This document shows positions 11,291 through 23,700 of a stretch of DNA of 64,000 nt, in pieces. The notes under the pieces were generated by a model. That model made no database searches. It had not been told where the DNA came from and saw only the letters and a program-made list of their open reading frames with translations. Origin of the DNA: Poecilobothrus nobilitatus (Eukaryota; Arthropoda; Insecta; Diptera; Dolichopodidae); the NCBI GenBank assembly GCA_947095535.1, contig OX352773.1, forward strand, positions 105,725,948 to 105,789,947, read 5' to 3'. The translations under genes were made by a program, and so were the position numbers. The stretch's first letter is position 1. Each line of letters opens with the position of its first letter.

Positions 11291-13330
11291 TACAATTTTG
11301 ATAGCCTTTTTTCATATTTAGTCTTTATATACATACATATATGTACAGAATTCGTAGAGCGTAAAATTTATAAGGATAGGTAAGGAATCTTTCACCAATT
11401 CATTAGCTTAGTTACCAGTTTTCTCAATTTAAGAAGGACGCCACCTCACTTTTATGATAATTGCAAGTAGTTGCTACAATAAATAACGTTAAATCATCAT
11501 AAGCACACGTCTACAAAACACATCAACAACACAATCTACAAGTCGTGGACATTTTATAAAGTATCAAATACTAACTTTTTTAAGTATTCTTTGAGTGATT
11601 TGATTATAAATCTCTGAAAATATTACTTGAAATTAAATTTGTTTGTTTATTGTTTCTTGTTTCTTCCAGTGGATTTAGTAAGACCATTTTTTTTTAATCT
11701 TTAATAAAATGTCATATGATGGGAACTTTTAAATTTTACTAAGCTTTTTTAGATTAACAAAAAACATATGTTAAAAGAAATTGTTTATTTCATAAATTTA
11801 TAACTTTGTTTAATTGATTAGATTTAAAAAAAAAATTATTATAACAATAATATAAATAATTATAACTTTATCAAAAATACATAAACTCTTACTTATGCTT
11901 AATTTTTAAATACATATAAATAAAATATTTTAAATGTAAAGTTAGAAAAGAAATTGGCAATAAAATTTTTGGTTAGTTTTTTTAGTGCAGAAGATTGCAG
12001 ATTATTTTTCTTTATTTTGTTAATTCAATTTTCTTTATTTGCAAATTCATTGCAAATTCACAGGTAATTATTCTTTGATTAATTTAATAAATTTAGTTAC
12101 ATTATCTTCTATAAGGACTTTTGTCATATATTCCAAGCTTATTTTCCTCTGCCATAGTTGTGTACAAGGAATAAACCACACACGAACAATATGTTTACAC
12201 CACTGTAAAATAAATGTTAAAAATTATAAATTATAATATTTTAACTTTAATTTAAATAAATATATGTATATAATTGTAATATCAATGAAATCAAAAGGTG
12301 TTTGTATCACATAAATTTGTTAGGAATCCCGCTAACTAGAATACAAAACAATACACTTCATCAAACTTATAATTAAATTGCATAATATTTTTTATAAATA
12401 CAAGCCACGTTTCCTATCATTTTTCAAGATTTTGTAGAATCATTGCATTTATTAATAAATACGTTCCTTCTATTTATAATTATATTTCAATTAATTTTAC
12501 ATTTGCGAAATTATACCGGCTTGCTCTAGATTAGAAGAAAGGCTTATCTAACATTAATTTTAAAATTTTATTTTTTGTTTTATTAAAATTATCATTTCGT
12601 AGTGTAATATGCGGTTTGTAAATGGATATAAAACTATCATAATGATGTCACATTTTCAAATTATAATATCTACATGGGTTTAAAAAAAAAAACGTTTTTT
12701 ATTTAATTGGACCCTTAAGTAATTTATTGAATTTTTTCATAAAATTTCAGTATTATCAATTTTGAAGTTCCGAGTAGGTAATAAATGAAATTTGCAGAAA
12801 TTTATAGAATTTTATTTTTTACCTATCACAATAATTTTTATAAGTTTGCATTCCTCTTTAAAATAATGAGAAACAACTAAAGCTTCGTGAAGCTTATGTG
12901 AAGTAAAAGTAGCTCTCTCATCAGCAAACGAAACAAATTACTGAGCTCTGAGGATTTACTGTAATTATAATTGATTTCTCGAATTTACCATAATTAATTT
13001 TAAGGAATATTGAATGTTTATTTAGAAAGCCTTCTACAACTTTTTTTAGAAATGTTGGGAATTTACAGATAATCTTTAGTTGTTTTTCCAATAAATATTG
13101 AAGAACACCTTAACGTGCGCGAACACATTGTGCATCTCTGCCAATAAATTTGTGCTCTGTACAGTACATATGTACTAAGATTTAGGATAGATTATTTTTT
13201 AGTTAATTGAACACAACACAACCAATAACGATTATCGATCGAAACAAATTAATCAAAATATACGAACTTATAAAAACTATATCACGCCAATTCTATTGGT
13301 CCCTAAATTTTGGACACATTAAAGGGACCT
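11291..13330. other. Gene-free AT-rich interval, copy A
   Basis: Strongly AT-rich with homopolymer runs and no ORF that reads as a protein family. The 65-codon frame at 12,039 is present in both copies but has no recognisable features. Counterpart in copy B: 45,227-46,790. Confidence 0.6.
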
Positions 13331-13339
13331 GACAAAGAG

Positions 13340-15039
13340 TGAAGCGAAGGCCCCTATTAAAAAAGTAGATTTCCAATTTCTTTTCTAAAAGAGTGAGCTA
13401 ATGCGACATACAAATAGGGTTTGTATCTCTACTGTATTCGGTAAAGCTATTGAAACCTTGGTAAAATATCAATTACCTGCTCATTCGTATGATTCAAAAA
13501 ATATGGTTAAACAACAATATGGATTCACAACAAAGTCTAGCACACAGGCAGCGCTCTTTGATGTGTTAACAGAAATTTATGCTAATTTAGATCTGGATAA
13601 AAAAGTTGTTATGGTGTCGAGCGATGTTAAAATGCTTTTGATAGCGTTGATAGAAACATACTAAAGAGAATACTTTATGAACACGGTATAAGGGGTAATG
13701 AATTCAAACGGTTCAAAAGGTACCTCAGTAATAGAACACAATGTGCGGAATATAGCTTAAAAAGTTGCCCTAAGCAAATTGATTTTGGAGTTATACAAGG
13801 TAGCTCACTTCGGCCAACGCTCTTTTCTATAAATATTAGTGGTCTATTATACAATTTAAAAATAAATAGAAAATAAAAAAAATTCATAAATGTATGCGAA
13901 TGATTTAGCAATGAGATATTCTAGATCCATAAGCGAAAAGTTACAAAAGTTAATAAATGAACGAACGAACATAAACTGCAGTTCATGATATTTAAAAGAT
14001 AAAACCCAGTGACAAGGTACGAATTAAGCGTAATAATTATCAACTGGAAATGGCTACCAATATAAAATATTTGGGGGTAATAATATATGAGAAGTTGTGT
14101 TTCGAAAATCAAATTTGTGAACAGCTTTCAATAGGGAGCAAAATTGTGGGCAAATTTTTATTTTTTTTTTGTAGTATAGTATATTTATTTATTTCTCATT
14201 TATTTCTCAAAAGAGCTGTTAAGCTACTAATTTAATTAATTTGTTATTTTTTTAATTACAGATTTACCATAAAGTGCAATATTATAGAATAATTTTCCCA
14301 AATTAAGCGAATATAGACTTGAGTTAAGTTACTAAAGTTACTGAGATCATTTTAATCATATAATACAATTCATAAAATATGTTTAGAATTGTGAGATGTA
14401 ATTTTTCTTTTTACTTTTAAATTTTTGACAATTTAAATATTTTAAATCAGATGGTAATATATTATATGAACGCATGCTACTGTTTATGGTATTGATTCCA
14501 ATCCACCAAGTTGCAATTTAGGTGGATTGATATACATTAATAAGAGGGTTTCATACTGTATGAAAAGGTCATTGTATTTTCATATGTTGTACTTAACCAT
14601 TGCATACGCCATACTTATTTGGGGAAATACGTACAACAAATATATCAATTTACTACAAATAGCACAAAATAAACCTATTAAAAATCTATTTGGATACAAA
14701 CGCAGAACGTCAACTCGAACAATTCATGAAAGGAACAAAATATTACCAATCAATATTTTGATAAATACCATGCTTGCAACACATGTACACCAAATATGTC
14801 ACAAAAACTTGGATACAAACATTAAGTCGGTTTTTAACAGTAAAATTCATTTTTCTGGAACAAGAAGTGCTAAGAACATTCGTATTGTTTCATCCAGGAT
14901 GGGATTTAATAATCAAGGTGCTACACATATTAAAGCCTACAGAATTTACAATGCGCTACCTTCAGAAATAAAAAGTATACCTAATATAAATAAATTCAAG
15001 AAAAAGCTCAGTAAACAACTCTTTTTCAAGTCTACATAA
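13340..15039 (+). pseudogene. CR1-like non-LTR RT, copy A
   Basis: Plus-strand RT remnant. 13,401-13,664 carries the RT N-terminal region with a QQYGF motif and SSTQAALFDVLTEIYANLD. After a frameshift the frame continues with NRTQ, a degraded GVIQGSSL near 13,790-13,805, and a region where the catalytic aspartates are not recognisable (YANDLAM-like near 13,895). 14,050-14,160 holds NIKYLGVII. 14,527-15,039 is a 170-residue open C-terminal domain (IWGNTYNKYINLLQIAQNK, YNALPSEIK). The element differs from the one at 1,165. Copy A and B versions are nearly identical. A remnant, not active. Confidence 0.75.
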
Positions 15040-15106
15040 ACTAAAAGCTGCTATAGTCTTATTTCTCATATTTAATTTTATTGCATTTTTTTATTTGGAG
15101 TAGGGT

Positions 15107-15850
15107 ATGCACATATATATAACAGGAGCAGACAAATACTACGAAGAAAAGGCTTCTAGAAGAGGTTTTTCACTGCAGAATACGGGAAACACATCTGATT
15201 TTCGACATCAGGGTACGCAGAAACAATACCAGATATTACATTTGAGGCAGAAAATATTCCAGAAACAAAATATATGCGAAGAATTGCAAGGTTACACTGG
15301 TAGTGATGATCAGTATATATACTTCGAAATGATGAAGAAGCAGAGCAGAAAATAATGAAGCAAACAACATTGCAAAATTCACACCATCTAAAGGAAAAGC
15401 AACGATAGAACTACATTTGTAGGGCGAGCAGCAATGAATATGAAGATCATCTTTAATTCAAAAAGTGTGTAGCCTTTAATCCAGCGCGATGGGTTGACTT
15501 GAACGAATCGTTTATCCGCTCTTTCGGCATTGTGGCATATTTTTTAAGAATTTTTGAGGATAATCTACCTAATTGCTAGTACAAGAGGAATGGAACAAGA
15601 AGAAAATCAGTGTTCGTAGATGCAGCGCAGGGTGAAATTTTGGGCGTTAACTTATAGATATTGCTATATGACAGTCCATTTCGCATGTAAATACAGAACA
15701 ACAATTCCGTCGTAGGACATGCAGATGACGGCTATCATCTCAGCTAGAGAGACAGACGAAGTACAAATTGAACTGTCATGTTAAGTTATAAGAAGAGTAA
15801 ATTGATGGATGAACAAGCATGTCTTGGAATTTTATAATACAGTTACGGCA
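15107..15850 (+). pseudogene. R1-like RT remnant with internal deletion, copy A
   Basis: No long ORF survives, but the plus strand from about 15,478 reads an RT with in-frame stops: FNPARWVDLNESFIRSFG, FLRIFEDNLP, a DAAQGEILG stretch (Q-G core of RT motif 4) and VVGHADDGYHLSARETDE containing the ADD catalytic pair, then RRVN-WMNKHVLEF. Order and spacing fit R1/LOA-group RTs. The part upstream of the palm is missing relative to copy B through a 422-bp deletion at the TGAATA at 15,435-15,440. The 15,107-15,355 frame is upstream sequence of uncertain reading. Confidence 0.6.
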
Positions 15851-15859
15851 ATTAAAATC

Positions 15860-17150
15860 ATCCATTATAAATGGATAATAGGGAATAGGACACAATCACG
15901 TTTTTCAACATATCACCAAGACAAAATACCGCTATTGTTAAAAATTCAGCTTTTCTTATAAAAATCTCGCTTTTCTGTAATTTGATTTGTTTATTTTTTA
16001 TTACATGGAAAGATGATAAATAAACAGCAAATATTTTCTTTATAAATATGGAATTTTATTATTATTATTTTCTATAGAAAAAAAAAAGAACAAATATTTT
16101 TATATTTTTGAAATATTTATGCAAGCAAAATTAATTCGAGGGATATTTAGAGTTGGATCCAAAATCAGGATTATACCTTTTTTCGAGAATATTTATACAT
16201 ATGTATATGTGATATCTTCAATTAGGGAGAGATTTGAGAGTTGAATTCAAAATTATAATTGTAGGGCTTTTCCATAGTATTTATATGCACAAGTGAGATT
16301 CTCAAAAAAATTTACATCTTTTTATAGTTTTTAATAAAGAAAAAACAACTAAAAAAGCGGGATTTTGGAAAGGAACTTTTCGTACCTCGTATAAATTTAC
16401 CTCGAATTTTGTAAAAAAATTTTCATCATGCATTAAATCTTTCCTTAAATTATTGTTATAGGCACCACCCTTATAGAGTAGGTGTTTATCATTACACTAT
16501 CATTATTATTATAATTTAGCTTTATAGATATTTTTATAAAAGATTTTGTTTCTAAGCAGGGTTATAATATCTATCAATAAGCAATGTTGAAAATATCTAC
16601 GTACTAATAATTATTGCAATACCATCATGCTGAGAAAGTTCTCTATCGTATCTGTTGTTACTATTAATACTTTTATTTGAGTTAAATGATTTCACTTATT
16701 ATTGGAACTATCACTACTATGACTATGAGTCATAAAATTCAGGTTTTTTGTTAAGAATGTTTTGTTCCTACAAAATAAAATTTTTGCGTTTTAAAAAAAA
16801 ATGTTTATGTTAATCCATCAATAATCTGATATAAAACCTGTTTACTTTGGTTTCTATTTAATTTAGCAAATTTTTGCAATGAAATGCAATAATTAATCAT
16901 AATAAAGAATATTATTTTACTTAAGTGATATTTAGGTCAATTATAAAGTTATTTGACTACCAAAATAAGAATTCATTAATATGCAGTTTATATAACGTAA
17001 TATTTTTAATTTATATAATAAGTTGAATTTTGAAAAGTTTTGTAAATTAAAGTCAAATGCAATAAAATAAATTAGAAATTTTTAAAAATAATTAAAATAA
17101 ACTTTCTGAAAAAAGAGGTAAGTATATCTATATCCATATCTATATATAAT
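15860..17150. other. Gene-free AT-rich interval, copy A
   Basis: No coding features. The sequence is AT-rich with two loosely similar stretches near 16,135-16,200 and 16,222-16,290 (ATTTAGAGTTGGATCCAAAATCAGGATTATA / TTTGAGAGTTGAATTCAAAATTATAATTG type, partly matching). Counterpart 49,740-51,030. Confidence 0.5.
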
Positions 17151-17159
17151 AAAAGACAA

Positions 17160-17180
17160 GCTGCTGCTGCTGCTGCTGCT
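17160..17180 (+). repeat. (GCT)n microsatellite, copy A
   Basis: Seven uninterrupted GCT units; copy B at 51,043-51,060 has six. No ORF spans it. Confidence 0.95.
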
Positions 17181-17204
17181 GATTAGCGTGTCCTACTGTT
17201 ATGT

Positions 17205-19990
17205 TAAATGTTAATTTAACAAATGTTATGCTATGAAAAGAAAGAAACGTACATCTGATATTTACGTACATAACAGATAGAAAAAAATAAATATTAAAAT
17301 GTTATATAAAAAGAAAGAAAAAACAAGTAAATGTAACAGTAAGTCGACGCAACCGACTTATTTATACCCTACACCTAAAAAATTCAAATTAAATTAAAAA
17401 TCCATAAGATATTTTAGTTAGGTATTTAATATAAGCTAAAAAAAATAAATGCTTTTACAACCTTTGTACAAAATTTCAGATTTCTATCTTTATTAAATTC
17501 GAAGATATGCTTGTAAGGTCTTGGGAAGTGTGTGAAGGCACCCGGATCACCACCCCAATTCATCTCAAATTTTAGAGACATCATCAGAACAGGGGAGAAT
17601 ACTCTTATATCAAATTTCAAGTTTTTATATTTATTAATTTCGAAGATATGCTTGTTCGGTCTTGGGAGTTGTGTGGGAGATCCCCGAACAACCATTCCAC
17701 TTCATCTGAAATTTTAGGCAAATCAGGGATTCAGGAAACAACACCCTGGTATCAAATTTGCAGTTTCTATCTTTATTAATTTCGAAGATATGCTTGTTCG
17801 GTTTTGGGAGTTGTATGGGAGGTACCCGAACGATCACTCCAATTCATCTCAAATTTTAGGCAAATCAGGGATTTAGGAAACAGCACCCTCGTATCAAATT
17901 TGAAGTTCCTATCTATATTAATTTCGAAGATATACTTGTTCGGTTTTGGGAGTTGTATGGGAGGTATCCGAACAGCTCCTCCAATTCATCTCAAATTTTG
18001 GACAAATAAAGGATTCAGGAAACAACACCCTAGTACTAAATTTGAAGTTTTTATCATTATTAATTTCGAAGATATGCGTATTCTGTTTTGGGAGTTGTAT
18101 GGGAGGTACCCGAACGCATGGTCCGATTTCGCCCATTTACAATCCCCGCCTTACCTTAGTCATTGTTAACCTACAGTATAAATTTCATCAAGATAGCATC
18201 ATTATTTTTTGAGTTATCGTGCGTACGGACAGACGGACGGACGGACGGACGGACATCGCTAAATCGACTCAGGCGGTGAACCTGATTCAGAATATATATA
18301 CATGTCTATACCTAACTCGCTTCCTTTTGGTGGTTACAAACACCATACCAAAGTTAATATACCCTATACTTAATGTGTAGGGTATAACAAGGCACTGTGT
18401 AAATCAAAGTTTTTAGAAGGTCGCATTTTAAGTAGAACATAATAAAATTACAATAATATTTTTATTTAAATTTTGAATTTTGCTATGCCACGTTTTCTTA
18501 ATGCCACAATATAATATAAAACAATGTAACAATCAGAAGTTCAGACCATAATATAGATATGTATATGAATGAACATATGAGTATATATGTATGTAGTTAT
18601 AGATTAATTATTTTTTAATACCAACAAATATATTAATATGAATGGACGGTAAATGTAAACGAACAAAAAAAATTTAGAATGTTCTATATGTAATAAATTT
18701 CTATTTTTTAAATAGACTGTATGTATAAATTTAATATTGAAAAGCTATGAAAAGAAAGAAACGTAAATCTGACATTTAGGTACGTAACAGATAGAAAAAA
18801 AGAAATATTAAAATGTTATGCTATGAAATGAAAGAAAAAATAAGGTAGTGTATAAATCAAAGTTTTTAAAGGATCGCATTTTTAAGTAGAACATTATAAA
18901 ATTGCAATAATATTTTTATTTAAATTTTGAATTTTGCTATGTAACAGTTTCTTAATTTTTTAAAAATCTTGCCACAATATAATATAATACAATGTAACAA
19001 TCAGAAGTTCAAACTATAATATAGATATGTATATGAGTAAATATATGAATATATATGTATGTAGTTATAGATTCATTATTTTTTAATACCAACAATTATA
19101 TTTATATGTAAATGGTAAATGTAAACGAACAAAAAAAATTCAGAATGTTCTATACATAGGTAATAAATTTATATTTTTTAAATAGGCTGTATGTGCTACT
19201 ATAAAACCTTCAAATTTAAAAAAAAAATAAAAGAAATCTTTTATACTTTCCAATCAAAAATATCAATAGGTATATGAATATGCTTATGGGTATTAGTTAT
19301 AGATTTATTATTTTTTATTTTAAAGTAACATAATATCAATTAATAGCAACCATTATGTTTATGTATGCAATTATACATATGAATGGGCGGTAAACATAAA
19401 CGAACAAAAAAATTTAGAATTTTCTATAGGTAATAAATTCCTATTTTTTAAATAGACTATGTATAAATTTAATATTAAAAAAAAAAGAAATACTTAGCGT
19501 ACCTAAATAACAGAAAACAAAATAAAAGTAAAATGTAATACTGCGAGGAAAAATAAAAACGAATAGAAAAAAGAGAACAAAAAATGTTACTTTGATTGTT
19601 TTTAAATATTTTTAAAGTTTATTTCTTATATATACATGCACATCTGATTTCTACTCACATAACAGATAGAAAAAAATAACTATTAAAATGTTATGATTTT
19701 AAAAGAAAAAAACATACCTCTGATATTTACGTACATAACAGATAGAAAAAAGAAATATTAAAATGTTATGCTATTAAAAAAAATAAACGTACATCTGATA
19801 TTTATGTACATAAGATAGAAAAAAAGAAATATTATTAAAATGTTATGCTATGAAAAGAAAGAATAATCAAGGCAGTGTATAAATCAAAGTTTTTAAAAGA
19901 TCGCAATTTTTAAGAGAAATAAAGAACATTATAAAATTGCAATAATATTTTTATTTAAATTTTGAATTTTGTTATGTAACGTTTTTTTAA
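17205..19990. repeat. Diverged ~450-550-bp tandem repeat, copy A
   Basis: Units share three ordered blocks: TGTAAATCAAAGTTTTTA-GGTCGCATTTT; a TATATGAATGAACATATGAG-like microsatellite; and AACGAACAAAAAAAATTTAGAATGTTCTAT, then ACGTACAT-CTGATATTTACGTACATAACAGATAG. Unit starts fall at about 18,390, 18,842 and 19,862, with partial units between. DINE-1-like element 2 interrupts the first unit. No coding capacity. Possibly a satellite or the body of an unrecognised repeat family. Confidence 0.75.
17321..18388. mobile_element. DINE-1-like element 2, copy A
   Basis: Same family as element 1. It starts ACAAGTAAATGTAACAGTAAG and has AAGTCG/CGACTT, ATACCCTACACCT at 17,364-17,376, and GTGTAGGGTAT at the far end with one mismatch. 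The internal tandem units here have a period of about 142 bp ('gaagata' at 17,501, 17,642, 17,784, 17,926, 18,068) and a different sequence from element 1, so the two belong to different subfamilies. The GGAC array, ATCGACTCAGG and CTGATTCAGAATATATATAC follow. It is inserted in the ~450-bp tandem repeat, whose uninterrupted unit at 18,830-18,850 shows the empty site. Confidence 0.8.
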
Positions 19991-19993
19991 TTT

Positions 19994-20653
19994 TTAGCAC
20001 ATTTCCAAAAAAATTTTGAAAAAATGTGCTAATTAGTTTCATTCTGTCCGTCCGTCCGTCTGTTTACAAAACTTCTACACCGTTAAAGATAGAGAAAAAA
20101 ATTTTAACATTTTAACCATGGGTAGGTCTCATAAAAAAATAATTTTGTGGAACAACTTTTTCATGTAGCCCCACCCATTACAGAGCTACAGCCCCTCAAA
20201 CTTTGAAAAAGCCCTAATTTTAAATGCATATATCTTATGATCTGCTTAAGATTTTTTCAATCTGAAAACGTCATTCGACAGGTATTTTTTTTTAACTTTG
20301 TAAATTAATATCAAAATTACACAATTTTTTTAAATTTAGTATTTAAATTTACCGTTATGTGAAAACCAAATTTTGCATGATTTTCCTACTTTCATAACTC
20401 CGGCACGCTTTTAGATAGAGGCTTGAAATTTTGAGGCAAGAAAGAACTTTTAGAATTAGTATAAGTTTGCTCAGAAAATTTTTTTGAACCACCCCCTATT
20501 TATGAGCTATTAGGGCTTAAAAATTTAAAATTTGCTATTTTTAAACACCTGCAACTTAGGAATATGTACACATTTTACTTCTACAAGATATAAAAATTAA
20601 AGCTACAGTAATATATTTTTACGTGTGTTAAAAGTTTATTTTAGTTGTAGAGG
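19994..20653. repeat. Hairpin-ended Helitron-like repeat, truncated at the junction, copy A
   Basis: Begins with an 11-bp stem TTAGCACATTT (19,994-20,004) / AAATGTGCTAA (20,022-20,032). CTGTCCGTCCGTCCGTCTG follows, then AT-rich sequence with repeated 'CCCCTCAAA', 'CTCCGGCACGC' and 'TTTTACGTGTGTTA' phrases. On the minus strand a terminal hairpin in this position would fit a Helitron-type 3' end, but no CTRR terminus is clear. The repeat stops at 20,653 in mid-unit, whereas copy B runs on for about 650 bp. Confidence 0.5.
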
Positions 20654-20703
20654 TACATCTATGTATTTAATTTAGAGTTTAGTTACATCTATGTATTTAA
20701 TTT
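20654..20703. repeat. Junction direct repeat
   Basis: TACATCTATGTATTTAATTT occurs twice, at 20,654-20,673 and 20,684-20,703, separated by 10 bases. On the minus strand the second copy encodes the KYIDV residues of PolB-1 palm motif A. The first copy is therefore a duplicated scrap of polymerase sequence lying between the end of block copy A and the polymerase. Confidence 0.9.
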
Positions 20704-23700
20704 TTTCTCCTTGTTTACATTTATAATATGTGTAAGTACTTCCCGTTCTTCCGCCATAAAATGCATCACGAGGAATTAAAGGAACTAAATTAATTAATGA
20801 ATGATATTCTCATTATCTCATATTTTCATTGTGTCTCATTAGCTCCTGGAATTCACATTCCCACATCTCAATAACTTTATATCCACATGATTTTATAAAC
20901 TCTGATCTCATTAATGTTTTTTCATATCGTAGATTCAAAGTATCGCCAGAATTATCATGTAATGGTATATCCCTCTGGTTTGTTAAACATTTTGAATGTC
21001 CATGATAATAGCAACCGTAAAATTCAAATATTTCTTTAGTCTCTTCGCAAAATCCATCGACTTTAACATTTCCGATTTGTTTTTCTTTTCCATTAAATGC
21101 AAATTTCAAATCAATTTTTCTCAAATCTTTTTCCCAAATAAGCCATTGCATGGCAATTTTTGACTGATTTTTTTTTTTTTTTTTTTTTTACGAGGGACGG
21201 TGGAAAACATCAAAAGTCACCCAAAGGAACTGCACGAGGTTCCTCTGAGTAGTGTTGAACTTTAACCAACCAAAACCACCCCCTTTAAAACCAAACTATA
21301 GGATTGGTCCTTTAATACATAATAATATAATGTACAGCTTGGTTTTGGGGAAAAGGATGGGGGAAGGAATACTTGGGTGTTTGAATATAGGAAAATTGGG
21401 ATTATGGAGGATGAAGGGAAAAATTTGGATAGTTATTTTGAAGAAAGATGTTAGTGTTCTTCTTGAATTTCGATATATCGTACACAAATGAATTACCAAC
21501 TTTTGGGAACACATATGCGGGCATAAGGTTCCATAAACGCGACGTGCGCATGACAAACGAATTCCCGAATGCTGTATTGCGCCATCTTGACAGTTCGACA
21601 GTGTATGGGTGGGCATCTGTTGCACTCCTCGTTTCACGTTGGAAAACTTTGAATGGAGGCATCAATTGTTTTATTTATTTAGAACAGGTGTTCACCCCTA
21701 CAAGGTATCTATAAAAGAGGGTCAATGACCCAACAGTACGGCGATGGAAAAGTGGAGTGAGCGTTGAGGTAACACTGGGGTCGCCAATAAGGCGAATAGC
21801 TCTGTTTTGCACTTTGTCGAGAAAACCCAGCGCTGTTTGGGGCGCTCCAGCCCAAATATGTGCATTATACTCCATTTTGGGCCTAATGTACATTTTATAG
21901 ATGTTGAGAAGATCGGAAGGAGAGAAGTAAGCTTTACAGCGGTACAAGAAACCTAGACATTTAGCAGCATCTTTAGCTATACCAAAAATATGATTTGACC
22001 AGGTCAATTTCTGATTTAACTCGATGCCCAGAATGTTTAAATCTGTTGAGTGCTGCAAAGCCTCACCCTGAAAAGTCAGGTTGGGTGTAGTAGTAGCTAC
22101 TTTACGCGAGATTAAACAGCATTGCGTTTTTTTGGTGTTGAAATCAACTCTGTTGCTTTCACCCCATATTTGGATTTTCGCTAAATCATAAGATTGTCTT
22201 CCATCCTATATCCGTTTCTTGGTATAATTCCTACAGTATTCGATTTGAGAAAGTTTCTTCTATATACAAGATTACAGGCTGAAGCTATTGTTGTTGCTTC
22301 TACAAATGGTTGCACATTACATTCTTCTATAAAAAAATTTCTGAAAACCAGACATGCTCTAGTTAGAATTTCAACATCATTTATACAGTATTCTAAAATA
22401 TCTTTCTCCATATTAAATTCTGCGTTTCTATTTTGTTCATACCACATTAAAAATTCATTACGCTCATCTGCTTTCATTGTATTAGAGTTATAGTATTTAA
22501 TTGCTGGAAGTGGGCCAATGTAATTTTCATTTTCCAATTTATTAAATAGATGCGGAAAATAACCCTTTTTCAAATTGATTGATAAATTAAAAGCTTTTGG
22601 TAATTTTGCCAAGGCCATAGGAAAGTAATTTATAGAATCTATAAATTTAATATTATCTATTATCATAACAATAATTTTTGTACCTCGCATAATTAACTTT
22701 GGTTCAAGTACAGTTTTATTGAGTATATAATTCAGAATAAATTGATGGTCAAACGCCTGACCATTATGAGCAATTATGACAATCTTTTTGAATTCCTTTC
22801 TTAATTTTAAAATAAATTCCATGGAATCCTCTATCACATTTTTCGTTTTAAAAATTCTCTCTCTTAATTTACATTTTCCACAGAAGTATAGAGAATCAAT
22901 GTTAATACATTTAAAGCATCTTAGCTGAGCCACACATAAACTTGGAACATGTTCTTTTATTTTTGTAGAGCTAATTTCTTCTTGTCTAGTTTCTAAATCA
23001 TAAAATACGTAAATGCAGTTTTCAAAATTTACTTTTGTTTTGTCTTGCTGAATGAAGCATTTATGGTTTTCAGGAACATGATTATCGCAAATTTTACAAA
23101 AATATTCACCACATATATGAGTTCTACAACTTTTATGAACTTTAAAACAAGATTTGCATTTCCTAATTTCTTCATAGGTGCGTCTATTTTTTGAACTGGA
23201 AGCCTTATGATTTTCAAAACATGATTGACCACGAAATGCGCGATTGCACTACATACATAAAATATTTTTAACATTAATTCAACAAGCAGGTGAGTTTTGA
23301 CAGCAAGGACAACTTTTCGAACACCTATGTTCATTTTTTTTAGAATACGGAATATGACATTCTTCACAATAAAATGCTGTGCAAAAAGCAGCTGTGAGCG
23401 AAGTTATTACATTATAATGATTATTATGGTATAGCAAGTTAATTTTTTTTCCATTATTAAATCCTTCAAATATTACTTCTGCACCCCTTGCTCCATATTT
23501 ATATACAACAATTTTCTTTTATGTAAAAATTTTTCAAATTGATTCAATTCACGAATTCCGCAACCTTCAGATGGAATTGTTATTTTTGATGTTTTTAATA
23601 ATTTTAAAGCTATTAAAGTTTGAAGTTTTCCTATATTTTTTCGAATTTTTTCATATTCAATAAATTTTTCAATTTTAGCTATTGAAACAACAAGTGCGCG

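Larger units (their letters stand above)
1..20653. repeat. Large duplicated block, copy A
   Basis: Base 1 matches base 35,617 and the match continues, with indels, to 20,653 (matching 54,533). The offset between copies changes in steps: about 35,616 at the start, 35,382 after DINE element 1, 35,312 at the LOA 5' part, about 33,454 after a 1.86-kb difference, and 33,880 from 15.4 kb on. Identity is about 98-99% by eye. The left edge lies outside the window. Copy A ends at 20,653 against Polinton DNA, while copy B continues into unrelated flank. That geometry fits a head-to-tail duplication or an assembly that kept two haplotypes. Confidence 0.95.

Noticed and set aside
13675..14112. Minus-strand ORFs opposite the CR1-like RT
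   Set aside because: Shadows of the plus-strand RT coding sequence.
17426..18212. ORFs on both strands with repeated HIFEINKDRN-like motifs (and 51,306-52,092)
   Set aside because: Same reason: ~142-bp units of DINE element 2 read in both strands.
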